This document shows positions 7,723 through 16,032 of a stretch of 64,000 bases of DNA, one piece after another (within the stretch, counting starts at the first letter, position 1; each line of letters begins with the position of its first letter). The stretch comes from CAVTQY01 sp963736975 (GTDB taxonomy: Bacteria > Pseudomonadota > Alphaproteobacteria > Acetobacterales > Acetobacteraceae). The position numbers and the translations under genes are program-made. A model generated the notes under the pieces. The model was not told where the DNA came from, ran no database searches, and was given only the letters and a program-made list of their open reading frames with translations. Where the stretch lies: positions 620,001 to 684,000 of the forward strand of contig CAVTQY010000001.1 in assembly GCA_963736975.1 (NCBI GenBank), written 5' to 3'.

Positions 7723-9051
7723 TCAGTTCCGCCCGGGCACCAGCCTTATCTCGTCCATCGCGTCGCGGATCCGATACAACCCCGCCATGCCGCGCGCCAA
7801 CACCGGCGCAATGCGCGCATACGGCAACGGCCGCAGAGGCACGCGCGGAAACACCGTCTCCGACCCGCCGCCCACCAGCGCAGCAAGGTCGCGGCCCAAC
7901 ATCGTTGCCGCCGCGATCCCCCGCCCATTATACCCAAGTCCGGCGAACACGCCCGGGGCCAGCTCGTGCAGCCGCGGCACGTGGTCCGTGTTCATCGCCA
8001 TCCAGCCGGTCCAGCCCTGCTCCCACGCAACCCGATCGAGCTGCGGAAACAGCCGGGTCACACGCGCATTCACCCCCCGCCAGTCAGGCGGCAACTCCGG
8101 GCCCCCTATTGGCCCGCGTCCGCTCGCGTGCAGCCGCCCGTCCGGCAGCATGCGCACCGCGGAGAGCAGCCGCCGGGTATCCGTCAGCGACTGCCGCCCG
8201 GGCAGGATCGTGTGCCGCAGATTGTGCGACAGCGGCGCGCTGACGAATCCGTACCCGCGCACTGGCACCAGGCTCTCGCGCAATCCCGGCCAGAGTCCCC
8301 CGGATCCTTGGGGCGTGTAGGCATTAGTGGCAACAACGACCGCATCGGCGGCAATGCCGCCGCTCCTGGCATCGACGAACCACAAGCCGTCGCGCCGCTT
8401 TAGCCCCCGCACCGGCGTTCGTGTGTGAATGACAGCGCCGGCGTCCACCGCTGCACGCGCCAGGCCGCGCGCATAGGCGAAGGGGTTGAGATGTCCGCCG
8501 CGACGATCCAACAACGCCGTGGGGTAGAGCGACGAGCCGATCGCCTCCGCGCATTTCGCTCCCTCAAGCAACTCCAACGCCACGTCGCGGCGATGCCAAT
8601 AGGCCGCGCGGCGTTCCAGCCCGCGCCGCCCGGCGGGCGCATGCGCGGCGAACAGCAGCCCGGTTCGCACGGCCCAGCAGTCGATGTGATGCGTCTCGAT
8701 CAGCCCGAAAACCAGATCCGGCCCCGCCGCAACCGCATCGATGATGGCCGGCCCGCGCTCCGCGCCGTAATGGTCCAGGATCATACTTTCGCTGATCTTC
8801 AGATAGGGCACCACCTGCCCGAAAGCCCGCCCCGAGGCGCCCCAGCCGATCTCTTTCGCCTCCAACACGGCCACCTGAACGCCGGCCTGCGCCAGATGCA
8901 ACGCCGTAGAGAGTCCGGTGAAGCCGCCACCGATCACGGCCACCTGCGCCCGGCCTGGTCCGTCCAGCGGCGCGGATGGCGGTGCCTCCGGCGCGGCCCG
9001 CACATAGACCGCAGGCGGGGGACTTCGATCCGATAGCGGTTCATACGGCAT
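7723..9051 (-). CDS. FAD-dependent amine/amino-acid oxidase (DadA/PuuB-like)
   Basis: A 442-residue DAO-family flavoprotein. The ATG at 9051 is chosen because GGAGGGCGGC lies directly upstream; another in-frame ATG occurs 12 bases earlier. The dinucleotide-binding motif is VAVIGGGFTGLSTALHLA, followed by VAVLEAKEIGWGASGRAFGQ, the segment that precedes the active site in gamma-glutamylputrescine oxidase and glycine oxidase relatives. The conserved C-terminal FAD-contact segment reads VFAGLGYNGRGIAAATMLG. It probably oxidises a secondary or primary amine to an imine with release of peroxide. It is transcribed toward the ThDP enzyme with a 57-base gap. Confidence 0.85.
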   Translation of the reverse strand: MPYEPLSDRSPPPAVYVRAAPEAPPSAPLDGPGRAQVAVIGGGFTGLSTALHLAQAGVQVAVLEAKEIGWGASGRAFGQVVPYLKISESMILDHYGAERGPAIIDAVAAGPDLVFGLIETHHIDCWAVRTGLLFAAHAPAGRRGLERRAAYWHRRDVALELLEGAKCAEAIGSSLYPTALLDRRGGHLNPFAYARGLARAAVDAGAVIHTRTPVRGLKRRDGLWFVDARSGGIAADAVVVATNAYTPQGSGGLWPGLRESLVPVRGYGFVSAPLSHNLRHTILPGRQSLTDTRRLLSAVRMLPDGRLHASGRGPIGGPELPPDWRGVNARVTRLFPQLDRVAWEQGWTGWMAMNTDHVPRLHELAPGVFAGLGYNGRGIAAATMLGRDLAALVGGGSETVFPRVPLRPLPYARIAPVLARGMAGLYRIRDAMDEIRLVPGRN

Positions 9052-9119
9052 GCCGCCCTCCATTGCCGCGCCGGGCAGCGAACGGTAAGCCAGCCGCCGC
9101 TCGCAGCAAGAGGTCCGGC

Positions 9120-10173
9120 ATGGCCCCGAACACCAGGCGCGTGTTCTACGTGAACTACCTTTCGGCGCCGGTGTTCGCCGAAATCCTCGGACAGCGGCCG
9201 GACGTACAACTCGACCGCTTGGTCAACGACAGCCCTGCCGAGACCGCCGAACCCATCCTGGCACAAGCGCACGCCTACCAGATCGGAGCGACGCGCGACG
9301 AACTCGCCCCGCAATACCAGGGCACCTCGGCGCTGGTGGCACGCACCCCGAACCTGCTGGCGATCTCATCCAACGGCGCCGGCTACGACACTGTGGATGT
9401 TCCGGCCTGCACGGCGGTCGGGGTCGCCGTGGTGAACCAGGCGGGTGGCAACCGCGAGGGCGTGGCCGAGCATGTGCTGGCAATGATGCTGACGCTCTCC
9501 AAACGCATCATCGAGGCGGACCGGGTGATGCGGCGCGAGCCGAACATCGCGCGTGTGCAATACAAAGGCCACGACCTGCTGGGACGGACCGTCGGTATTG
9601 TCGGCATCGGCAATATCGGCACTCGCGTCGCGGAGCTGTGCCGCGGCCTGTTCCGCATGCGCGTGCTCGCCTACGATCCTTATCTGGATGCCGCGACCAT
9701 CGCTGCCCGCGGCGCCGAGAAGGTCGCACTCGACGAGTTGCTGCGCGAGTCTGACTACGTCTCCATCAACTGCCCGCGCACGGCGGAGACGCGCGGCATG
9801 ATCGGCGCGCGCGAATACGCGCTGATGAAACCAGAGGCGTATTTCATCACCACGGCGCGCGGCGGCATCCATGACGAAGCAGCGCTCGCCGACGCGCTCG
9901 CCGCCGGCAGGATCGCCGGCGCCGGCCTCGATGTATGGGAGACGGAGCCGCCTGATCCGGATCACCCGCTGTTGCGGTTCGACACTGTCGTGGCGAGCCC
10001 GCACATTGCCGGTGTGACGCACAGAGTCCCGCCACAACATCGCCCGCATCGCGGCCGAGCAGATGCTGGACGTCCTCGACGGCAAGCGTCCGCTCCGGCT
10101 GGTCAACCCAGAGGTGTGGCCGGTGTACCGTCAGCGGTTCGCACGCATCCTGGGGTTCTGGCCGGCGGCGTGA
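9120..10173 (+). CDS. D-isomer-specific 2-hydroxyacid dehydrogenase (frameshifted as given)
   Basis: About 350 residues of the D-2-hydroxyacid dehydrogenase family. The N-terminal lid and substrate domain are followed by the NAD motif GRTVGIVGIGNIGTRVAELC, then INCPRTAETRGMIG, TARGGIHDEAALADAL and AGLDVWETEPPDPDHPLL. The frame is lost just after SPHIAGVTH. Removing one base, the A at 10023, restores ESRHNIARIAAEQMLDVLDG and a normal C-terminus ending at the TGA at 10171. The essentially complete sequence argues for a recent +1 mutation or a sequence error. It lies divergent from the FAD oxidase. Confidence 0.82.
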
Positions 10174-10179
10174 ACAGTT

Positions 10180-10482
10180 TCACGCTGCGTGCGGCTTGAC
10201 TTCCCGGTCGAGACGGTCGCCCAGGGCTTCCGCCGCGGTTTCAAGTTCATAGTCGCGTCGCATGTTGAGCCAGAACTCCGGCGTGGTGCTGAAATACCGC
10301 GCCAGCCGCAAGGCGGTATCGCCGGTTATGCTGCGTCTTCCGCGACGATGGCCTGTATGCGGGTGATCGGCACACCGAGGTCATGCGCCAGGCGATAGGC
10401 GGTCAACCCGAGCGGCTTCATGAAATTCCTTGGGGAGCTGCTCGCCAGGGTGAACAGGGCGCAAGTCACGCATATCCGTCAT
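10180..10482 (-). pseudogene. higA: HigA-type antitoxin, broken by two indels
   Basis: The decoded sequence reads like HigA, an XRE-type antitoxin, but in three pieces: RPVHPGEQLPKEF, then MKPLGLTAYRLAHDLGVPIT and RIQAIVAE, then ITGDTALRLARYF and TPEFWLNMRRDYELETAA. The first junction needs loss of one base (10422). The second needs gain of one G near 10336, which also removes a TAA at 10326-10328. The indels are +1 and -1, so the end is back in the original phase, but about 30 codons between them are out of frame and contain the stop. The start overlaps the stop of the higB remnant by 4 bases (ATGA), the normal higBA arrangement. Confidence 0.7.
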
Positions 10483-10768
10483 GCTTGATGATAGTCCACG
10501 ATCTCGACCCCCTCCACGCCGCCATCCGTCCATACGAAGCAGACGCGCCATTGGGCGTTGATGCGAAAACTGTGCTGCCCAACGCGATTGGCAGCCTTGA
10601 CCCGGGAGCTATCTCTATTGGATTGTGAAAGGTCAACCGAAATCTGTGGCCATCACGTGATCGCACGATTGAGCACGTAACCTCATCATGGATTTCGGCG
10701 AGTTCAAACCGCTCCTCCCTCACGTAGAAATCCTGCCCGGGCTTCCGATCTATCTGTAGTCCTTTCAT
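10466..10768 (-). CDS. Small hypothetical protein overlapping the higB remnant
   Basis: A frame of 100 codons with a good ribosome site (GAAGGAG, 6 bases before ATG). Its first 57 or so residues look protein-like: LQIDRKPGQDFYVREERFEL followed by SIVRSRDGHRFRLTFHNPIE. The pattern of a leading hydrophobic-R-K-x-G-x-x-F/I block and alternating strands is faintly like CsrA, but this resemblance is weak and I do not rely on it. The rest runs through the higB remnant out of frame and is probably meaningless. It may be a small gene whose 3' end was lost in the rearrangement that removed the start of higB. Confidence 0.3.
   Translation of the reverse strand: MKGLQIDRKPGQDFYVREERFELAEIHDEVTCSIVRSRDGHRFRLTFHNPIEIAPGSRLPIALGSTVFASTPNGASASYGRMAAWRGSRSWTIIKHDGYA
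10479..10652 (-). pseudogene. higB: HigB/RelE-type toxin, C-terminal remnant
   Basis: The last 40 or so codons match the C-terminus of HigB toxins: RVGQHSFRINAQWRVCF then VEGVEIVDYH, with the RIN.QWR core and the terminal DYH typical of the family. The N-terminal half is missing; upstream the frame meets a TGA at 10653-10655 and the DNA is occupied by another reading frame. The toxin is almost certainly inactive. With the damaged higA this is a decayed type II toxin-antitoxin locus between two catabolic modules. Confidence 0.65.
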
Positions 10769-10857
10769 CGCACGCTCCTTCTGAACACTACCAACCGCTG
10801 AGCCGGCTTGTCAGGACCTGTCAGTCTGGACGGTGGAGCCGAGGACGGCATGGCGTA

Positions 10858-11952
10858 TTAGCCTCTTCTCCTCTCCACCGCCGCCCGCAGCAACGCCAGG
10901 CTCCGGTACACCCCGTGCACCATCTTGCTGTATGGCAGCAGCACGAACAGCGCCAGAATGAACCCGAGATGCACTGCCAGCGCCACGCCCATCCCAATGG
11001 TGAAGCGCAAGCCCAGCAACGCCAATCCCGTTCCCGCTGCCAATGCCAGCAACAGCAACAATGCCGCATCAGCCCCGAGCAGCTCGCGCGCCGCCGGGCC
11101 CGGGTCGTCCACCAGCTTCATCGCAAACAATCCCGTGCAGCCTGCCATCAGCGCCACCCCGCCGATCGTGCCGAGCAGCACCGGCACACTGATGAACGGA
11201 TAAGGCGCCGGCCAGCCCAGGAACGCGTGATACACGAACGCCACGCAGGTCGCGGCGAAACACAGGAAGAACCCGTAGAACATCGCGTGATGCAGCCGCC
11301 GGCGAATCATCGAGAACCGCTCGCTGTTGTCGTTGCACCCGTGACCGCCGCCGCCAAGGTTGCGCAGGCTGAGCACGTCGTGCAGCGCGCGCAGCGCTGC
11401 GACGGTCGTGACCCCGCCGCGCGGTCCCGCCGCGCGCCAGAACCGCACCCCGCCCATCCCCAACGCCACCAGTGAAAAGATGAACGTGACCAGCCCGACG
11501 AGCTGCATCACCCAGAGCGGGATCACGTCATAAAACGAGCTCAGCCCGAGGGGATGCGGCGAATACAGCTCCTGCGGCACCACCAGCGCGGTCGTCAGGA
11601 TGATCGCCAGCGCGAGCGAGGCCGCAGTCACCAGCGCCACCACCACGCCGTTGCGCTGGAAAGCCCGCGCCAGCGGCTGCGGCCAGGCATAGGCGGCGTA
11701 GCTCTCCTGGCGCACCAGCGCGAAGCTGCGCGGCACGTTGATCCCCCATTCGTGTGGCGGCGCATACTGGCACGCGTAGTAACAGCCGCGACAATTGTGG
11801 CAGAGATTGGCGAGATACGTCAGGTCGGCGGTGCTGAACTCGCGCCGCAGTTCCATGGCGGGGAAAACAGCGCAGAAGCCCTCGCAGTACCGGCATGCAT
11901 TGCACACCTCCATTTCCCGCCGCGCATCCCGAATAGCATCAGTTTCTTGCAA
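10858..11952 (-). CDS. tcuB: TcuB-like iron-sulfur/heme membrane protein
   Basis: A 364-residue protein of the CitB/TcuB family, which reoxidises the TcuA flavoprotein by passing electrons to the quinone pool. The N-terminus has two cysteine clusters: CNACRYCEGFC near residues 17-27 and CHNCRGCYYACQYAPPHEW near 51-69. At least five hydrophobic membrane segments follow, with conserved histidines (for example RRRLHHAMFYGFFLCF) that could ligate heme b. The start overlaps the end of tcuA by 14 bases, so the pair is translationally coupled. In Salmonella the pair oxidises tricarballylate; the substrate here may differ. Confidence 0.85.
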   Translation of the reverse strand: MQETDAIRDARREMEVCNACRYCEGFCAVFPAMELRREFSTADLTYLANLCHNCRGCYYACQYAPPHEWGINVPRSFALVRQESYAAYAWPQPLARAFQRNGVVVALVTAASLALAIILTTALVVPQELYSPHPLGLSSFYDVIPLWVMQLVGLVTFIFSLVALGMGGVRFWRAAGPRGGVTTVAALRALHDVLSLRNLGGGGHGCNDNSERFSMIRRRLHHAMFYGFFLCFAATCVAFVYHAFLGWPAPYPFISVPVLLGTIGGVALMAGCTGLFAMKLVDDPGPAARELLGADAALLLLLALAAGTGLALLGLRFTIGMGVALAVHLGFILALFVLLPYSKMVHGVYRSLALLRAAVERRRG

Positions 11953-13336
11953 GCTGTGCCGCCTCCTCTCCGGCGATGCGGCCGAATACGGTGCCGATCG
12001 TCATGCCAAAACCGGCCAGATAACCCCGGCCGAGAATATTGCCCGCCATGATCTCGCCGGCGGCCAACAGATTGGCGGCGGGACGGCCGTCCTCCATCAG
12101 CACCTGCGCGCGCTCGTTCACCCGCATGCCGAGATAGGTGAAGGTAATCCCCGGCCGCAGCGGATAGCCGATGAACGGCGGCGTTTCGATCGGCCGCGCC
12201 CAGTTGGTCTTCGGCGGATCGAGACCCTCGGTCGTGCAGCCATCCAGCCGCTTGTCGTCGAACGTGCCGGGACGCACCGCGAGATTGAACCGCGAGACCG
12301 TGGCGCGCAGCTTGATCGGATCGAGCCCGAGCCGCTCAGCCAACTCGCCCAGCAACTCCGCCTTGATCGCCGGATACAGCGACGGCATGAACAGCGGCAC
12401 CGATTTCGCGTCGCAGATTGAATACGCGATCTGCCCCGGCTGTTGCGCGATCAGCCGGCCCCAGATCGCGTAGCGTTTTGGCCAGACATCCTCGCCTTCA
12501 TCGTAGAACCGTTCGCCGTCGTGGTTCACGACGATGCTGAACGGCACGCTGTCCAGCCGCGTGGCAATGCCGCCGTCGAATTTCGGCGCGCGCGCGTCCA
12601 AAGCCACGGCATGGCATTGCGTCGGATCTCCGACCGCCGCCACGCCCTGCGCCAGCAATCCCTTCAACACCCGGCCGCGATTATATGGCGTGCCGCGGAT
12701 GACGAAATTGTCCACCGCATCGCCCCGGTACTCACGCAGCCAGTCGAGATTGCCCTGAAACCCGCCCGAGGCCGCCACCACGCAACGTGCCTGCACCGCG
12801 TGCGGAAACCCTTTATGCGTGATCTCGACACCCCGAACGGCGCCATCGTCGAGCGTCATTGACACCACCTCGGCATCATACAGTATATCGACGCCGAGCC
12901 GTTCCGCGGCGACGTAATACGCGTTCACCAATGCCTTGCCGCCGCCCAGGAAAAATGCGTTGGTGCGCGACAGATTGAGCGTGCCGGTGAGCGACGGCTG
13001 GAACCGCACGCCGCATTCCCGCATCCAGCCGAACACGCCGGCCGAGGCGCGAATCGTCATTCGCGCCAGCCCTTCATCGGTATTGCCGCCGGTCACCCGG
13101 CAAAGGTCGTCCCAGTATTCTTCTTCGTCGTACAACTCCGTCAGCACGTCAGTCGGCGCCGCATGCATCGCGCGTAGATTACGCGTGTGCCGGCTGTTGC
13201 CGCCCCGGAACGCCCGTGGCGCATGTTCCGCCAGCAACACGCTGGCGCCGTGCTGGCGCGCGGTAATGGCCGCGCACAAGGCCGCGTTCCCGCCACCTGC
13301 GACGAGCACGTCATAAGTCTTGCTCAAGTCCGGCAT
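11939..13336 (-). CDS. tcuA: TcuA-like FAD-dependent tricarballylate dehydrogenase
   Basis: A 465-residue flavoprotein of the fumarate reductase/succinate dehydrogenase family. The ATG at 13336 opens the domain immediately (YDVLVAGGGNAALCAAITAR). Other features are the FAD segment RGGNSRHTRNLRAMHA, the core VVAASGGFQGNLDWLREY, and the C-terminal AGEIMAGNILGRGYLAGFG. Length and motifs agree with TcuA rather than with quinone-linked fumarate reductases. It is followed by tcuB with overlapping ends. On the other side, 48 bases away and divergent, starts the two-subunit ThDP enzyme, so the spacer must hold both promoters. Confidence 0.87.
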   Translation of the reverse strand: MPDLSKTYDVLVAGGGNAALCAAITARQHGASVLLAEHAPRAFRGGNSRHTRNLRAMHAAPTDVLTELYDEEEYWDDLCRVTGGNTDEGLARMTIRASAGVFGWMRECGVRFQPSLTGTLNLSRTNAFFLGGGKALVNAYYVAAERLGVDILYDAEVVSMTLDDGAVRGVEITHKGFPHAVQARCVVAASGGFQGNLDWLREYRGDAVDNFVIRGTPYNRGRVLKGLLAQGVAAVGDPTQCHAVALDARAPKFDGGIATRLDSVPFSIVVNHDGERFYDEGEDVWPKRYAIWGRLIAQQPGQIAYSICDAKSVPLFMPSLYPAIKAELLGELAERLGLDPIKLRATVSRFNLAVRPGTFDDKRLDGCTTEGLDPPKTNWARPIETPPFIGYPLRPGITFTYLGMRVNERAQVLMEDGRPAANLLAAGEIMAGNILGRGYLAGFGMTIGTVFGRIAGEEAAQLARN

Positions 13337-13384
13337 TGCGTGCTGTGTACGGAGCGCGGCGCGGGCAGGCAAGGGAGGCAGCCG

Positions 13385-13915
13385 GTGGATCAGGCCGAAA
13401 CCCGTCCTTGGCATGAGATCGTTGTCGGTGCGCTCAAGCGCAACGAGGTCCGGCTGGTGACTTATGTGCCCGACAACGTGCTGCGCCCCCTGATCGACGC
13501 CACCCATGCCGATCCGTTCTTCACCGCCTTCTGCACCACCCGTGAGGAAGAAGCGCTCGGCATCGTTGCCGGCGCCTGGATGGGCGGGTTGCGCGGGATC
13601 CTGCTGATGCAGACGAGCGGTTTCGGCACATTGGCCAACGTGATCGCCTCGCTCGCCGTGCCGTTCCAGATTCCCGTGCTGATGATGGTTTCCGAGCGCG
13701 GCACGCTCGGCGAGTTCAATCTCGGCCAGGCGCTGGTGGCCAAGACCATGCGCCCGGTGCTCGACGCGGTCGCCGTCGAGCATCATACGATGACCCGGCT
13801 CGATGAAGTCGAGTTCACCCTCGATCGCACGATCCGCCAGGCGGTGGCCACGCAGGCGCCGGCCTGCCTGATCCTCTCGCCGCTGCTCACCGGCGGCAAA
13901 GTGTTTCAGCGGTAG
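13385..13915 (+). CDS. ThDP-binding decarboxylase, alpha (pyrimidine-binding) subunit
   Basis: A 176-residue stand-alone N-terminal ThDP domain, like the alpha subunit of sulfopyruvate decarboxylase (ComD) or the first half of phosphonopyruvate decarboxylase. The GTG at 13385 follows GGGAGG. The cofactor-activating glutamate lies in CTTREEEALGIVAGAWMGG, followed by QTSGFGTLANVIASLA and QIPVLMMVSERG. The second half of the active site is encoded by the next gene, 5 bases downstream. Exact substrate unknown. Confidence 0.82.
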   Translation: MDQAETRPWHEIVVGALKRNEVRLVTYVPDNVLRPLIDATHADPFFTAFCTTREEEALGIVAGAWMGGLRGILLMQTSGFGTLANVIASLAVPFQIPVLMMVSERGTLGEFNLGQALVAKTMRPVLDAVAVEHHTMTRLDEVEFTLDRTIRQAVATQAPACLILSPLLTGGKVFQR

Positions 13916-13920
13916 CGGAG

Positions 13921-14538
13921 GTGCCCGTGCAGCGTGAAAACCATCCGGCGCGCCGCGACCAGGCGAAGGTGATGAACCGCTTCGAGCTGACGAAACGCCT
14001 GGTTGCCAGGCTGAAGCACGAGGAGGCGGTGATCGGCGGCATCGGCTACACCAATTTCGATCTCTGGGCGGCTGGACGGCGGGCGCAGAATTTCTACATG
14101 CTGGGCAGCATGGGATTGGCGTGTCCCATCGCGCTGGGCGTAGCGCTGGCGCAGCCGGCCCGGCAGGTGATCGCGCTGGAAGGCGACGGATCGATCCTCA
14201 TGCAGCTCGGTTCGTTGGCAACCATTGCAACGCGGCGGGCGACGAACCTCACCGTGGTGATCATGGACAACGGCGCCTACCAGATCACCGGCGGCCAACC
14301 GGCAGCCACCGGCGCGGGTGCCGATATCATCGCCATAGCCCGAGGTGCCGGCATCCTTCAAAGCGTCTGGGCGGCTGACGAAGGCGATTTCGAGGAGCTG
14401 GTCGAACACGCTCTGCGCGAGGACGGCCCCTGGCTGATCGGCTGTCGCATCGACCAGGAAAAACCAGCCGACACGACAGAACGAGATCCGGCAAGGATCC
14501 GCGATCAGTTCATGCGCGGCCTCGGCGTGAAGCGCTGA
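13921..14538 (+). CDS. ThDP-binding decarboxylase, beta (diphosphate-binding) subunit
   Basis: A 205-residue C-terminal ThDP domain resembling ComE of sulfopyruvate decarboxylase. The GDG...N motif is EGDGSILMQLGSLATIA followed by VIMDNGAYQITGG; an upstream GSMGLACPIALGVAL loop is also typical. The gene can start at the GTG at 13921 or the GTG at 13927. It lies 5 bases after the alpha subunit and its stop shares one base with the ATG of the next gene (TGATG), so all three are one transcription unit. The pair would decarboxylate a 2-oxoacid related to sulfo-, phosphono- or carboxylated pyruvates. Confidence 0.82.
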   Translation: MPVQRENHPARRDQAKVMNRFELTKRLVARLKHEEAVIGGIGYTNFDLWAAGRRAQNFYMLGSMGLACPIALGVALAQPARQVIALEGDGSILMQLGSLATIATRRATNLTVVIMDNGAYQITGGQPAATGAGADIIAIARGAGILQSVWAADEGDFEELVEHALREDGPWLIGCRIDQEKPADTTERDPARIRDQFMRGLGVKR

Positions 14539-15473
14539 TGCACCGGGCGGCGCGCCTGCTGGCCGGAACGCTGCTCTGCCTCACTACGGCCGGCTGCGCC
14601 GGGGACCCGAGCGTGATCACTGTCGGCCCCACGCACGACTACAAGCGGCCCGGCGCAGCGATCAGTGGCGCTGGCAACGGCGATACGGTCCTGATCGAAC
14701 CCGGCGTTTATAATGATTGCGCCGTTGTCCGCGGCAACCATGTCACGGTAGCCGGAACAGGTCCTGGAGTAATACTCGAGTATCGCACCTGCGAGGGCAA
14801 AGGAATCCTCGTGGTAAAAGGAGACGACGTAACCATCCGGAACCTGACGTTGCGGGGGGCCCAGGTGCAGTCGCATAACGGCGCCGGAATTCGCGATGAA
14901 GGCGCCGGCCTTACCGTGGATAATGTTCGCTTCGTGGACAATGAGGACGGCATACTCACCTCGCAGGGGCACTGGAAAAACATCAAGGTGTTGAACAGCC
15001 AGTTCATCGACAATGGCCAAGTCTGCCACATGCCGTGCCATGCGATCTACGCCGGCCATATCGGAACAGTCGATATCGAACACTCGCGCTTCTTCGACCA
15101 GCACGTCGGGCATGACGTGAAATCGCGGGCTCTCCGCACGGTCCTGATCGGCAACACCATCGGGGACGGCCCCAACGGCACCGGAAGCTATGAGGTGGAC
15201 ATCCCGATCGGCGGCACGCTGATCATGGAGGGGAACACGGTCGAGAAGGGACCGAAGGCGCAGAACTGGGGCACCACGGTCACGCTCGGCGAAGAGAAGC
15301 ACAACGGCATTCAACCCAGCCCGAAGATCCTGATCCGCGATAACCATTTCATCAACGATAACCAACATCCGACAAATTTCGTCCGCAACCTGACGGAGAC
15401 GCCGGCGCAGCTTGTTGGTAACACATTCACCGGCTCCGGAGTACCTCTCGTCGGCCCAGGATCTGTGCAATAG
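14538..15473 (+). CDS. Lipoprotein with right-handed parallel beta-helix
   Basis: A 311-residue exported protein. The N-terminus is a lipoprotein signal (RLLAGTLLCLTTAGC) with the lipid-modified cysteine at about residue 20. The mature part shows repeated short strands separated by Asn/Gly/Asp turns: DTVLIEPGVYNDCAVVRGNH, VTIRNLTLRGAQVQ, LTVDNVRFVDNEDGILTS, VLNSQFIDNGQ, ILIRDNHFINDN. This is the pectate-lyase/Pbl-type beta-helix. Catalytic residues are not evident. Its coupling by one shared base to the ThDP beta subunit is unexpected and may be incidental. Confidence 0.75.
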   Translation: MHRAARLLAGTLLCLTTAGCAGDPSVITVGPTHDYKRPGAAISGAGNGDTVLIEPGVYNDCAVVRGNHVTVAGTGPGVILEYRTCEGKGILVVKGDDVTIRNLTLRGAQVQSHNGAGIRDEGAGLTVDNVRFVDNEDGILTSQGHWKNIKVLNSQFIDNGQVCHMPCHAIYAGHIGTVDIEHSRFFDQHVGHDVKSRALRTVLIGNTIGDGPNGTGSYEVDIPIGGTLIMEGNTVEKGPKAQNWGTTVTLGEEKHNGIQPSPKILIRDNHFINDNQHPTNFVRNLTETPAQLVGNTFTGSGVPLVGPGSVQ

Positions 15474-15488
15474 CGACCGCCGCAAGTC

Positions 15489-15543
15489 CACCTCTCCCGC
15501 TCCGCGGGAGAGGTCGGTTCGCGAAGCGAACCGGGTGAGGGCG
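15489..15543. repeat. Double-hairpin palindromic repeat (REP-like), copy 1
   Basis: Two adjacent inverted repeats, CCTCTCCCGC/GCGGGAGAGG-type and GGTTCGC/GCGAACC, end in GGGTGAGG. Similar elements lie at about 23490 and 43609. It begins 15 bases after the lipoprotein stop and may help terminate transcription or stabilise 3' ends. It also abuts the truncated end of the phosphotransferase pseudogene. Confidence 0.75.
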
Positions 15544-15555
15544 GGGCACGCGAGA

Positions 15556-16032
15556 AACCCTTGGAACCTCCTGCACGTCGCCATGGACGGCTTCCTGGAC
15601 ATGCTACCGAAATCAATGCTCGGCCACCCGGATGGCCTGATTTTCGAGACCATCCAGGACCAGGACATGCCGTCCGTAGCGATCAGAACCGGCCCCATCC
15701 TGGAGCGCGCGATGCAGGGAATGCGTCACGCCATCGTGGCCATGGCGGCCCAGGGAAATAACCTGACCGTCGATGACGTCATGACCCGGGATGGCCAGGA
15801 CCGGGACTATCGCGCCCTCCTGTCAGGGTTTGCTGTCCACCTTGTGGGCCTCTTCGCTCCGCTCGACGTGCTTGAGGCTCGGGAGCGTCAGCGCGGAGAC
15901 CGGGCGATCGGATTGGCGCGCTGGCAATAGGCGCGGGTCCACCGCGGCGTTGTTTATGACCTGCGGATCGATACCAGCGTAACCAGCCCGCGCGAGAGTG
16001 CCGAGATGATTCGGGACGCGTTCAAGCTATGA
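15556..16032 (+). pseudogene. Chloramphenicol-phosphotransferase-like kinase, truncated with in-frame stop
   Basis: The translated sequence is recognisable as the chloramphenicol phosphotransferase-like (CPT) family: LLHVAMDGFLDMLPKSMLGH, SVAIRTGPILERAMQGMRHA, NLTVDDVMTRDG, VHLVGLFAPLDVLEARERQR and GDRAIGLARWQ. A TAG at 15928-15930 stands where relatives have tyrosine or phenylalanine, after which the same frame continues ARVHRGVVYDLRIDTSVTSP to a TGA at 16030. The N-terminal P-loop region is missing; its place is taken by the double-hairpin repeat. The gene is dead as given. Because no shift in frame is needed across the TAG, that lesion is a substitution rather than an indel. Confidence 0.75.

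Noticed and set aside
7294..8403. A 369-codon plus-strand reading frame
   Set aside because: It is antisense to the ThDP enzyme and the FAD oxidase, and is rich in Arg, His and Pro as expected for shadow frames.
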